A program made the translations under genes and the position numbers. The notes beneath the pieces are model-generated. The model ran no database searches. It had not been told where the DNA came from and saw nothing but the letters and a program-made list of their open reading frames with translations. This document shows, piece after piece, positions 1 through 8,239 of a DNA stretch of 55,937 bases. The stretch spans positions 1 through 55,937 of the forward strand of contig JAFVOQ010000069.1 in NCBI GenBank assembly GCA_017505785.1. Direction: 5' to 3'. The stretch's first letter is position 1, and each line of letters opens with the position of its first letter. The stretch is from Clostridia bacterium (lineage in GTDB: Bacteria; Bacillota; Clostridia; Oscillospirales; CAG-272).

Positions 1-150
1 ACCTGTCTGGTTCGGATCCCTTCGGCTATAGCCGAAGGGAATCGAACACAACAGCCTCACGGCAATACTTTTTGTGTCTTTTGCCGTGCCAAAACTTACA
101 AAGTAACACTTTGTTGCGTCTTTGCGCTACAAAATCTGCTAAAAAATTAT
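1..150. repeat. Dispersed repeat, copy 1 (inverted relative to copy at 55.6 kb)
   Basis: Read on the minus strand, this stretch aligns with the plus strand at about 55651-55775. Shared blocks include TTGGCACGGCA, GTATTGCCG and a GTTxGAxTCCC stretch; overall similarity is roughly two thirds by eye. At 17-40 lies a perfect hairpin (arms TCCCTTCGGC / GCCGAAGGGA). Bases 1-33 recur at 276-308 with two mismatches, but there the right arm of the hairpin is lost. No gene is supported here; the reading frame open through it in phase with the downstream methyltransferase has no ribosome site. Confidence 0.6.
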
Positions 151-275
151 TTGCCGAGAGGTGCGGAGCAGTATTTGCAAAACAAAAATTTGCTCCGGCA
201 AGAGAAAAGCGCGCGGGCATATGTGGATATGGCAAGAGCTTTTCCCGCCGTCGGGGTGAATTTTTGTTTGTAAAG

Positions 276-308
276 ACCTGTCGGGTTCGGCTCCCTTCGG
301 CTATAGCC
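276..308 (+). repeat. 33-bp direct repeat of bases 1-33
   Basis: 31 of 33 bases match positions 1-33 (mismatches at the eighth base and at the base before the CTCCC/TCCC block). The pair brackets the repeat-derived intergenic DNA upstream of the methyltransferase. It may be a duplicated border or two repeat units of which the second is truncated. Confidence 0.6.
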
Positions 309-326
309 TATTTTACCCAAGAAAGG

Positions 327-1706
327 ATGAAAATATTCCGCATGATCCCAACAAAATTTCTCGCGCGCATGCGGGATCTTTTCGACGATACCGAATATGC
401 CGCGTTTTGCGCCGCCCTTGAAGCCCCTGCCGTGCGCGCCTTTCGCGTCAACACCATAAAAACGACCGCCGAGCGTCTTTTGCCCCTGCTTCCCTTTGAA
501 GCAAAACCGCTTGACTTTGCCCCCGATGCCTTTTATGCGACCAATGAAAAGGTAGGCGCGCTCCCTGCTCACCACGCGGGCATGCTTTACATGCAGGATC
601 CCGGTGCGATCAGCACAGTTGCGGCGGCAGATCTCTCGCACGGCATGCGCGTGCTGGACGTTTGCGCGGCACCCGGCGGAAAATCCACACAGCTTGCCGC
701 TGCGATCGGTACACAGGGCGTACTGGTATCCAACGAATACGTGCCTGCACGGTGCAGGATCTTACAGGGCAACGTGGAGCGCATGGGTGCCGCTAACACC
801 GTGGTCACAAATCTTGCCTCAAACGCCCTTGCCGACTTTTTTGGCGCATGCTTTGATTTTGTTTTGGTGGATGCGCCCTGCTCGGGTGAGGGCATGCTCC
901 GCAAATACGAGGTAGCAGGCGAGGAGTGGAGCGAGGAAAACGTTTTGCTTTGCGCTGCGCGCCAACGCGAGATCCTTTCCCATGCGGCGCGGTGCGTGGC
1001 CCCCGGCGGCAAGCTGCTTTACTCGACCTGCACCTTTTCGCTTGAAGAAAACGAGCAAAATGTGGCGCATTTTCTCGACACGCACCCCGATTTTTCGCTG
1101 ATTCCCGTCGCCCCTGCGGTTGTCGCGGTCACTGCCGACGGCATCTGTGTCGGTGGGCGAGATCTTACCGCCTGCCGCCGCTTTTATCCGCATCTATCCC
1201 CCGGCGAAGGGCAATTTCTTGCCCTCATGGCACGCACGCCGTCAAGCGAAAAAAAGAGCCTGCCAAAAAGCAATGCTCTTTCCCCTTCTCGTCCAGAAAC
1301 CGATACCGTTACGGCACTTTTTGCCGAAACGCTTACCCAAACACCAAAAGGCACGCTTTGCCGACTGCGCGACAGCATCTTTCTTGTGCCCGATATTCCC
1401 CTGCCCCCTGTCGGCGTTTTCGCGGCAGGCGTTTGCATTGGAACGCTCCAAAAAAATCGCATTGAGCCGCACCACCAGCTCTACTCGGCATACGGACCTC
1501 TGTTTCGCCGCAAGCTACACCTATCCCATAGCGATCCGCGCACCGCGCAGTATTTGCGTGGCGAGGAGATCGACTGCCCCGAGCTGCAAAACGAGAAAAA
1601 CGGCTACGCTTGTGTTTTCTTTGAGGGAGCGCCTCTTGGCGGCGGCAAGTGCGTAAACGGAAAGCTCAAGAACCACTACCCCAAGGGTCTGCGAAATAAA
1701 ACCTAA
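327..1706 (+). CDS. RsmF/NSUN-type RNA (cytosine-5) methyltransferase
   Basis: SAM-dependent m5C methyltransferase of the RsmB/NOP2/Sun family, probably acting on 16S rRNA. Of 459 residues, the N-terminal RNA-binding part carries AFRVNTIK (38-45). The Rossmann core shows DVCAAPGGKS (111-120, SAM loop). Both family cysteines are present: C185 in VDAPCSGEG (product release) and C235 in YSTCTFSLEENE (nucleophile). The C-terminal third matches the RsmF extension, ending PLGGGKCVNGKLKNHYPKG. I chose the ATG at 327 because GAAAGG precedes it and the family N-terminus starts there; the frame stays open upstream only through repeat DNA. A second ATG at 342 is possible. It stands alone, 20 bp before an ABC operon. 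Confidence 0.9.
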   Translation: MKIFRMIPTKFLARMRDLFDDTEYAAFCAALEAPAVRAFRVNTIKTTAERLLPLLPFEAKPLDFAPDAFYATNEKVGALPAHHAGMLYMQDPGAISTVAAADLSHGMRVLDVCAAPGGKSTQLAAAIGTQGVLVSNEYVPARCRILQGNVERMGAANTVVTNLASNALADFFGACFDFVLVDAPCSGEGMLRKYEVAGEEWSEENVLLCAARQREILSHAARCVAPGGKLLYSTCTFSLEENEQNVAHFLDTHPDFSLIPVAPAVVAVTADGICVGGRDLTACRRFYPHLSPGEGQFLALMARTPSSEKKSLPKSNALSPSRPETDTVTALFAETLTQTPKGTLCRLRDSIFLVPDIPLPPVGVFAAGVCIGTLQKNRIEPHHQLYSAYGPLFRRKLHLSHSDPRTAQYLRGEEIDCPELQNEKNGYACVFFEGAPLGGGKCVNGKLKNHYPKGLRNKT

Positions 1707-1725
1707 TTTAAAACGGAGAAGAATT

Positions 1726-2430
1726 ATGTTAAACGTATCTCACGTTACCAAAAGCTATGCCAAAAACCTTGCCTGCAACGACGTTTGCTTTCACCTGCCA
1801 CGCGGCGGCGTAACCGTGCTTTTAGGTCCAAACGGAGCAGGTAAGAGCACCTTGTTAAAATCGATTACGGGCTTTTTGCGCTACCAAGGCGACATCACCG
1901 TAAACGGCTTGTACAACAAGAGCACCGAAGCTAAGCGATTGTTTGGATACGTACCCGAAATGCCTTCGCTTTATCCCAATTTAACGGTATCAGAGCATTT
2001 TGAATTTATCGCCAGAGCCTATAAGCTGGAGGATTACCGTACCTACAGCAGCGAATTGCTTGACCGCTTTGAGTTGACCGACAAAAAGCACAAATTTGGC
2101 GATGAGCTTTCAAAGGGCATGCAGCAAAAGCTGAACCTGTGCCTCGGGCTTTTGCCAAAGCCCCAGCTGCTTTTAATGGATGAGCCGATGATCGGCCTTG
2201 ATCCACACGCCATTAAGGAATTGAAGGATCTCATCGAAGAAATGCGCCGCGAGGGGCGCACGGTGCTGGTCTCCACGCATATGCTCGACAGCGTGGATAT
2301 GCTGTGGGATCGCGCACTTATCATGCAAAAGGGTGTGCTGCGCGCCAACGTTACACGCGAGGAATTACAAGCGCAGGGTGCCTCGCTTGAAGAGCTCTTT
2401 TTTGCCATCACCGAAGGCGCGGAGGCATAA
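1726..2430 (+). CDS. ABC transporter ATP-binding protein
   Basis: Cytosolic ATPase subunit of an ABC transporter (234 aa, normal for a single nucleotide-binding domain). Visible motifs are Walker A GPNGAGKST (34-42), signature LSKGMQQK (about 127-134), Walker B LLLMDEP (about 148-154) and the switch histidine in STHMLDSVD. The signature is LSKGM rather than LSGGQ, as is common in ABC-2/CcmA-like exporter ATPases. An AACGGAGAAG ribosome site precedes the ATG. The permease gene starts 3 bp after the stop, so the two form one transporter. The substrate cannot be read from sequence. Confidence 0.92.
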   Translation: MLNVSHVTKSYAKNLACNDVCFHLPRGGVTVLLGPNGAGKSTLLKSITGFLRYQGDITVNGLYNKSTEAKRLFGYVPEMPSLYPNLTVSEHFEFIARAYKLEDYRTYSSELLDRFELTDKKHKFGDELSKGMQQKLNLCLGLLPKPQLLLMDEPMIGLDPHAIKELKDLIEEMRREGRTVLVSTHMLDSVDMLWDRALIMQKGVLRANVTREELQAQGASLEELFFAITEGAEA

Positions 2431-2433
2431 CCT

Positions 2434-4077
2434 ATGCGCATGACACTGTATTACATGGTGCACGCCGTAAAAAATCAGGTGCGTAAGCTTTTTCGCACAT
2501 GGGTGGCGATCTTTTTGCTGATCTGCCTGCTGATGGGCGTAATTTTCGGTGTCGGTGCGGCAGCACTTGCTTCCCTGTTTGAGGAAGAAGTACCCGAAAA
2601 CGATGCGGCATATGAGGAAGCATTGCCCGAGGAGCTCCCCGCCGAAGACGCGCCCACACCCGAGCAGATCGCCGCACTTTTAGAGCTCGGCGCGGGTGCT
2701 TTGGTGCTGGTCGTGCTCTTCTTTTCGGCATTTCAGGCCGACAAAAGCGGTAGCTCGATCTTTTTAATGGCAGACGTCAATCTGCTCTTTCAAGCACCGT
2801 TATCGCCCCAGGGGGTATTGCTTTTCCGCCTGTTAATGCAAGCGGGAACCTCGGCAGTTGCCACGATCTATCTGGTTTTCCAGATCCCTAATCTGATGCT
2901 TAATCTCGGTCTTTCGATCGGCATGGTATTAGCCATTCTTGTGGCTTGGTTTTTACTGCTTATCTACAGCAAGCTGATCTCGGTACTCCTATACACCGTC
3001 TGTTCAACCAAAGAAGCACTGAAAAAGCACTTGCGCCCCGCACTTTTTGCAATGATCGCCGTGATCTGCGCCGCCTTTTTTATATACGCCACGCGCTTTG
3101 AGGGCGACTATTTTGCAGCTCTTTCGGGATTTTTTAACGCGCCCCTCACGCGCTTCATCCCTGTATGGGGGTGGCTCAAGGCACTGTTTGTGTGCGTTTA
3201 TTGGCACAATGTTGGCGGCACGGTAGCGGCACTGTTGGCGCTTGTTGTGTTTGCTGTGATACTCGTACTGATCATTCGCCGTGTCAAGGCCGATTTTTAT
3301 GAAGAAGCCATGGCGCGCTCGGAAGAGATCGCCTCCCTGCGTGAGGCACAGCAAAACGCCAAGGGCTTAAAGCAACGCAAAAAGGAGCGCGGCGACCGTG
3401 TGCGCCGTGAGCGCCCCTTAAAGGGTCGGGGTGCTACCGTTTATTTTTACAAAACGCTGCACGTCCGCTTTCGTTTTGCGTTTTGTCACGTGCTGACCAA
3501 AACCTCCGTTACCTATCTTCTTGCCGCCCTCGGCACGGTCGCCTTCCTTTTACTGGTCGCAAAAAGCACGTTTTTTCCCGCCGTGGCACTTGTGCTGGCA
3601 GGCTTCAGCTTTTTCCGCGCCCTCGGCAACCCCATTTCCGCAGATATCGCACAGGATCATTTTTACTTGGTCCCCGATACCGCACACCGCAAGATACTGT
3701 TCTCCTTTCTTGGCGGTGCACTGAATGCACTTTTGGACGTTTTGCCTGCCTTTTTGCTTGCGGCACTGTTTTTGCGCACACCTCCCCATGAGGCACTTTT
3801 GTGGCTTTTGCTGATCTCCTCGGTAAGTGCGTTTTGCGACAGCATGGGGCTTTTCATCGATCTTTCTCTGCGCGAGGATCTCACGCAGATCATCAAATCG
3901 CTCATACAGATCTTGTTTGTGTATTTCGGTCTTGCTCCAACAGCCGTGCTCATCGTGCTTGGCTTTGCCCTTGACCTGCTGTTGCCCTTTGTCGGCATTG
4001 CGATCGCACTCAACCTCGGTATCACTGCCCTTTCGCTTACCTTTTCGCCCCTATTTCTTATCAATGGCAAGAAATAA
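2434..4077 (+). CDS. ABC-2-like exporter permease, multi-TM membrane protein
   Basis: 547-residue integral membrane protein, the partner of the preceding ATPase. The N-terminus (RKLFRTWVAIFLLICLLMG) is a cytosolic basic stretch followed by TM1. After an acidic extracytoplasmic loop (EEEVPENDAAYEEALPEEL) come many hydrophobic segments, about twelve in all. They fall into two halves around a very basic cytosolic linker (LKQRKKERGDRVRRERPLKG, near 310-330). This resembles the large clostridial 'putative ABC exporter' permeases; no substrate motif is visible. The gene starts 3 bp after the ATPase stop. It ends 70 bp before a strong terminator shared with the convergent degV operon. Confidence 0.8.
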   Translation: MRMTLYYMVHAVKNQVRKLFRTWVAIFLLICLLMGVIFGVGAAALASLFEEEVPENDAAYEEALPEELPAEDAPTPEQIAALLELGAGALVLVVLFFSAFQADKSGSSIFLMADVNLLFQAPLSPQGVLLFRLLMQAGTSAVATIYLVFQIPNLMLNLGLSIGMVLAILVAWFLLLIYSKLISVLLYTVCSTKEALKKHLRPALFAMIAVICAAFFIYATRFEGDYFAALSGFFNAPLTRFIPVWGWLKALFVCVYWHNVGGTVAALLALVVFAVILVLIIRRVKADFYEEAMARSEEIASLREAQQNAKGLKQRKKERGDRVRRERPLKGRGATVYFYKTLHVRFRFAFCHVLTKTSVTYLLAALGTVAFLLLVAKSTFFPAVALVLAGFSFFRALGNPISADIAQDHFYLVPDTAHRKILFSFLGGALNALLDVLPAFLLAALFLRTPPHEALLWLLLISSVSAFCDSMGLFIDLSLREDLTQIIKSLIQILFVYFGLAPTAVLIVLGFALDLLLPFVGIAIALNLGITALSLTFSPLFLINGKK

Positions 4078-4112
4078 GCCCCCCAACGGGGCAAAAAACG
4101 CAAATTCCGCGC

Positions 4113-4143
4113 GTCACAAAAGCCTACCTCCGGCTTTTGTGAC
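4113..4143. terminator. Hairpin between convergent operons
   Basis: A perfect inverted repeat with arms GTCACAAAAGCC and GGCTTTTGTGAC and a short loop. It lies just downstream of the ABC permease. There is no T-run directly after it, so it may act together with the 4146-4172 hairpin or be a repeat remnant. Confidence 0.55.
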
Positions 4144-4145
4144 GA

Positions 4146-4172
4146 GGGGGCTGAGTCTAATGACTCAGCCCC
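4146..4172. terminator. Intrinsic terminator made of a repeat end (GGGGCTGAGTC hairpin)
   Basis: GGGGCTGAGTC and GACTCAGCCCC are perfect arms around a TAAT loop, followed on the plus strand by TTATTTATTTCTT. It ends the ABC operon and lies 4 bp from the degV stop codon on the other strand. The arms are the same sequence as the terminal inverted repeat of the 345-bp element at 9885-10229 and of the copy starting at 55798. Confidence 0.75.
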
Positions 4173-4176
4173 TTAT

Positions 4177-5028
4177 TTATTTCTTACGCATAAACAGCAC
4201 GCCAAGCGTGTTTCTGCCACAGTGCGAGGAAACGGTGCAGCCCGCACGTGTTACGTGCACCTCAGCCCAAGGTGCTGCCGCTTTCACCTGTGCCACGCAC
4301 CCTGCCACGATCTCATCCTCACATCCCGCGTGTGTCACAAAGACGCGCGAGAGATCAATATTGGCGGCATCACCGATGCGATCGGCAATATACGTTTGCA
4401 GCACGCGCGCAAATTTGCCGCGATATTTCTTAGCCACGCCCATTTTACCGCCGCGCACCGTAATGCAGGGCTTTAATTGCAAAACGCCTGCGGCGAGTGC
4501 CGCAACTGCAGAGCATCTGCCGCCCTTATGTAAAAATTCAAGATTATCAATGACAAACGAGGCATCCACACAGTCAACAAGCGAGGCACACTCCTTTGCA
4601 ATTTCGGCTGCCGCCATGCCCTCACTTGCCATTTGCGCCGCCGCTACCACCAAAAGACCACCGCCCGTGGATAGATTTCTCGTATCCACCACGTAAACGT
4701 CGGGATAGTTTGCCGCCGCAAGACGCGCATTATTGTAGGTAGAGGACATCTCACTGCTAATGGTAAACAGCACCACGGAAGATCCGTTTGCCGTCTGCTC
4801 CTCAAAAAAGCTGCAAAAAGCGGCAATATTGGGTGCGGCGGTTTTGGGAAGCTCGCCGTATGCCTCGTAATGACGGTAGATCATGTCGGGATCGATATCC
4901 AGCCCGTCTGTATATCCCCTGCCGCCAAGATTGACGGTAAGACGTACTGTTTTAATGTCATATTTTGCAATCAGCTCCGCACTAAGATCGGTGGTGCTGT
5001 CACTGCAAATCACAACCTTTTTGCTCAT
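4177..5028 (-). CDS. DegV family fatty-acid-binding protein (FakB-like)
   Basis: 283 aa, the standard DegV length. DegV/FakB proteins bind a fatty acid and present it to the kinase FakA for exogenous fatty-acid activation. The N-terminal motif CSDSTTDLS (8-16) and the GYTDGLDIDPDMIY block are typical. The usual TSxPS ligand loop reads KTAAPNI here, so its serine is replaced by alanine. GAGGAGTAAAG precedes the ATG. It is the last gene of the leftward operon, 14 bp after the acyl-ligase-like gene, which fits a shared role in fatty-acid activation. No fakA is in the window. Confidence 0.88.
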   Translation of the reverse strand: MSKKVVICSDSTTDLSAELIAKYDIKTVRLTVNLGGRGYTDGLDIDPDMIYRHYEAYGELPKTAAPNIAAFCSFFEEQTANGSSVVLFTISSEMSSTYNNARLAAANYPDVYVVDTRNLSTGGGLLVVAAAQMASEGMAAAEIAKECASLVDCVDASFVIDNLEFLHKGGRCSAVAALAAGVLQLKPCITVRGGKMGVAKKYRGKFARVLQTYIADRIGDAANIDLSRVFVTHAGCEDEIVAGCVAQVKAAAPWAEVHVTRAGCTVSSHCGRNTLGVLFMRKK

Positions 5029-5042
5029 ATACTTTACTCCTC

Positions 5043-6743
5043 TTAACTGAAAATCTGCTCTCCCGCGCGCCTTGCCGCTTCAAGCTCATCCGCTACTGCG
5101 GCGCGCATCACACGTCCTGCCGCATCCTTTTGAAATGCGGTATCACGCAGGGCAAAAAGCAAAATCTGTGCGGCATCGGGCAGCCCCTTGTTGATCTCAC
5201 AGATCCACTCGCCAACCGCGCTCTCCAACGCCTCACCTGTATCGTTATCGCCAAAGAGTGCCATGGCACTCGCGGCATCGGGCAGGATCATAGCGGCAGG
5301 CTCGCGATCCTCTCGCGCATCGTCCCACACGCCCACCACGACAGCCTCCCCTACAAGCGGACTTTGCAGGAGTAGCTGCTCTATTTCCTCGGGCGAGATC
5401 ACCGTACCGTCGGCACGGGTGATAGAGTTTTCCTTTTTGCCGATGATATGTAAAAATCCGTCGCCGTCAATTCTGCCCATGTCGCCCGTATCATAACCGG
5501 CGTCCTGCAAGGCGCTCACGCAAGATGCATCACCGTTATCATACCCCAGCATTAAGCCGTTGCCTTTTATACGTATCTCTCCGCTACCGTCGGCTTGCTC
5601 ATGCAAGATCTCGATCGCAGCATGGGACAGCGGCATACCCACCGTGCCGTCACGATAGCGCACGGGCAAGGTCATAGTAGCAGGACCGCCGCATTCCGCC
5701 ATACCGTAGCTCTGTGCCGCAAAAATGCCGAGCTGACGAAGCCCCTTTGAGAGCGCCGCCGGCAAAAGCCCACCCACAATGAACATATAACGCAGTGCTC
5801 CGCCAAAGGGTGCGCGCGCATTCGCGAGCAAGCGTTCCTTAAGTGCTTGTCTTGCAGAAAGGGGGCGAACGGGGTCGGATATGGCAATCGCACGCCGCAC
5901 CTGTGCTTCGTTCTCACCGATCAACTCCCAAAGCTTATCATAGATGCTTTCGGCAAGATAGGGAACGGCAACCATGCAGGTGGGGTGGATCTCACGCATA
6001 TTTCGCATGATGCTGCCAACGCCCTCACAAAAGGCAACCGAAGCACCGCGCGCAATGGGATACAAGAGCCCCAACACACACTCATACACATGGGATAGCG
6101 GCAGCACCGAAAGGAAGATATCCTTCTCACACACCACACCCGAATCGCACATCCCCAAAAGCGTAGCCATAATGCCCTTGTGTGAAAGAGCAACGCCCTT
6201 GGCTTGGCAAGCAGCACTGCCGGTATAAAAGATCATAGCGGGAGCCTCAGGGTCGATCGGCTGCAAAAAGGCATCCTTCTCGCCCGCAAGCAAGGCGGCT
6301 CTGCCAACCTCAATGAGTCGTGGAACAGCATCAAAGCAAATGGCGGTCACGCCGGAAAGCCCCTTTACACGGTCCTCTAATGCCGCATCGTAAAGCACGG
6401 CATCCACGTGTGCGCTTGCGGCGATCTGCGCGACATCCTTGGCATCCGACGTTTCATCTGCCGTCACAGGCACGCCTGCGCCGCAAAGCAAAGCAAGGCA
6501 GGAAAGTGCCCAATGGTAGCTGTTTTTGCCGATAAGGAGCACACGCGGTGAATCGGGCAGCATACGGCAAAGTGCCGTGCCCAGTGCCCCTGCTTCCTCG
6601 CAAAGGCGTCCGTAGGAAACATGCTGATAAAAGCCCTGCTTTTTCTCATGAAAAGCCACACACGTGCCGTGTTTTTCTCGGGTAGCACAAAGCATTTCTC
6701 TCAGGTCGCAAAAGCCACCATTCCCTCCTTCACGCACGCTCAC
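5043..6743 (-). CDS. AMP-binding (acyl-CoA ligase-like) protein with degenerate motifs
   Basis: 566-residue member of the ANL adenylating superfamily, closest in layout to long-chain acyl-CoA ligases. The fold is evident from YGMAECGGPATM (A5), YDTGDMGRIDGDGFLHIIGKK (A7/A8, slightly altered) and a small C-terminal lid. Two key places depart from consensus. The phosphate loop YTSGTTGxPKG is YTGSAACQAKG (near 173-183). The lid motif expected to carry the catalytic lysine (GK..R) reads AAGRVMR. It may be a weak ligase, have another chemistry, or act as a binding protein. The GTG start at 6743 follows a GGGGG run by a normal distance. It lies between purB (35 bp) and degV (14 bp). Confidence 0.8.
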   Translation of the reverse strand: MSVREGGNGGFCDLREMLCATREKHGTCVAFHEKKQGFYQHVSYGRLCEEAGALGTALCRMLPDSPRVLLIGKNSYHWALSCLALLCGAGVPVTADETSDAKDVAQIAASAHVDAVLYDAALEDRVKGLSGVTAICFDAVPRLIEVGRAALLAGEKDAFLQPIDPEAPAMIFYTGSAACQAKGVALSHKGIMATLLGMCDSGVVCEKDIFLSVLPLSHVYECVLGLLYPIARGASVAFCEGVGSIMRNMREIHPTCMVAVPYLAESIYDKLWELIGENEAQVRRAIAISDPVRPLSARQALKERLLANARAPFGGALRYMFIVGGLLPAALSKGLRQLGIFAAQSYGMAECGGPATMTLPVRYRDGTVGMPLSHAAIEILHEQADGSGEIRIKGNGLMLGYDNGDASCVSALQDAGYDTGDMGRIDGDGFLHIIGKKENSITRADGTVISPEEIEQLLLQSPLVGEAVVVGVWDDAREDREPAAMILPDAASAMALFGDNDTGEALESAVGEWICEINKGLPDAAQILLFALRDTAFQKDAAGRVMRAAVADELEAARRAGEQIFS

Positions 6744-6778
6744 CGTATGACACCCCCTATCATTTTGTAATTAAAAAT

Positions 6779-8206
6779 TTAAACTGTCAGTGCCGCGCCG
6801 TCCAGTGCCTCAACAGCATCCAAAATGGGGCGCACCTCATTTGCAATAAAGGTTTCCACCTGCTCGGGACACCTGCCGATGTAATCGGCGGGATTCAGTA
6901 GCTTTTCAATATCCCGTCTGTCAAGCCCGAAGCGAGGATCAGCGGCAATGCGCTCCAAAAGATCGTTCGCCTTGCCCTCCTCCTTGACCATGCGGCCTGC
7001 CGCCATGGCATGCTCGCGAATGACCTCGTGGAGCGTCTGGCGGTCGCCACCGCGCTTTACGGCAGCCATGAGAATATTTTCCGATGCCATAAAGGGCAGC
7101 TCGGCAGCCACGCGAGAGGCGATCACCTTGGGGTAAACCACAAGCCCGTCGGTAACGTTGATGTAGACGTTGAGGATCGCATCGATCGCAAGGAATCCCT
7201 CGGACATGGCAATACGGCGGTTGGCACTGTCATCAAGCGTGCGCTCCATCCACTGCGTGGAATGGGTGATCGCCGTGTTGGTGACGTTCGAAATGACCGT
7301 ACGGCAAAGCGCGCTGATACGCTCACAGCGCATGGGATTGCGCTTATACGGCATTGCGGAGGACCCGATCTGATTCTTCTCAAAGGGCTCCTCCATTTCC
7401 TTAAAGGACTGCAAAAGGCGCATATCGTTTGAGAACTTATAAGCACTCTGCGCAATGCCCGAAAGGACATTCATAATACGGCTGTCAAACTTACGCGAGT
7501 AGGTCTGACCACTCACGGGCACGACCTTGTCAAAGCCCATTTGTGCGGCAATATATGCTTCGATCTCATCGATCTTCTCACTGTCACCGTCAAGCAACTC
7601 CATAAAGCTTGCCTGCGTGCCCGTGGTACCCTTGGAGCCAAGGAGAGCGAGCGTCGAGAGTGTATATTCAAGATCGCGGTAATCAAGCAACAGATCGTAA
7701 AGCCAAAGCGTTGCGCGCTTACCGACCGTTACCATTTGCGCAGGCTGCAAATGGGTATAGCCAAGCGTTGGGAGATCCTTATATTTGAGGGCAAAATCCG
7801 CGAGATTTCTCATCACTCGCACCATTTTGCCACGCACCAAAAGCAGAGCCTCGCGATAAATGACCATATCCGCGTTATCCTGTGCATAGGCGGACGTTGC
7901 GCCAAGATGAATGATCGGACGCGCCTTAGGACAGATATCGCCCCACGCATGGATATATGCCATAACGTCATGGCGCAGCTTTCTCTCATACGCAGCCGCA
8001 AGCTCAAGGTCAAGATCCTTTTCGTGTGCCTTCATTTCGGCGATCTGCTCATCGGTGATCGGCAGCCCCACCTTTTGCTCTGCCTCGGCAAGAGCGATCC
8101 ACAGGCGGCGGAAGGTCAGCGGTCTTTTCTCCGCCGAGAAAAGATATTGCATCTCTTTGGATGCATAACGGGTAGAAAAAGGAGAAATGTAACCGGTGTT
8201 AGACAT
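6779..8206 (-). CDS. purB: Adenylosuccinate lyase
   Basis: Splits SAICAR to AICAR plus fumarate, and adenylosuccinate to AMP plus fumarate, in purine synthesis. The 475 residues match the long form of the fumarase/aspartase superfamily. The signature GSSAMPYKRNP holds the catalytic serine loop. LGATSAYAQDNADM and YTHLQPAQ contribute the active-site histidines. I chose the ATG at 8206 (MSNTGYISP) because AAAGGAAG sits just upstream; an in-frame start 27 bp earlier overlaps that site. The operon order is yifB-purB-ligase-degV. PurB makes AICAR, precursor of the ZTP sensed by the riboswitch found upstream of pflB in this window. Confidence 0.95.
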   Translation of the reverse strand: MSNTGYISPFSTRYASKEMQYLFSAEKRPLTFRRLWIALAEAEQKVGLPITDEQIAEMKAHEKDLDLELAAAYERKLRHDVMAYIHAWGDICPKARPIIHLGATSAYAQDNADMVIYREALLLVRGKMVRVMRNLADFALKYKDLPTLGYTHLQPAQMVTVGKRATLWLYDLLLDYRDLEYTLSTLALLGSKGTTGTQASFMELLDGDSEKIDEIEAYIAAQMGFDKVVPVSGQTYSRKFDSRIMNVLSGIAQSAYKFSNDMRLLQSFKEMEEPFEKNQIGSSAMPYKRNPMRCERISALCRTVISNVTNTAITHSTQWMERTLDDSANRRIAMSEGFLAIDAILNVYINVTDGLVVYPKVIASRVAAELPFMASENILMAAVKRGGDRQTLHEVIREHAMAAGRMVKEEGKANDLLERIAADPRFGLDRRDIEKLLNPADYIGRCPEQVETFIANEVRPILDAVEALDGAALTV

Positions 8207-8239
8207 AATGTGCTTCCTTTCCGTATCGCCCAAAAGCGA

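Noticed and set aside
1..60. Possible tRNA or tRNA fragment (GGGAATCGAAC segment)
   Set aside because: Only a T-loop-like string; no acceptor, D or anticodon stems can be formed.
72..326. 85-codon N-terminal extension of the RNA methyltransferase
   Set aside because: Lies in repeat DNA and lacks a ribosome site; family homology starts after the ATG at 327.
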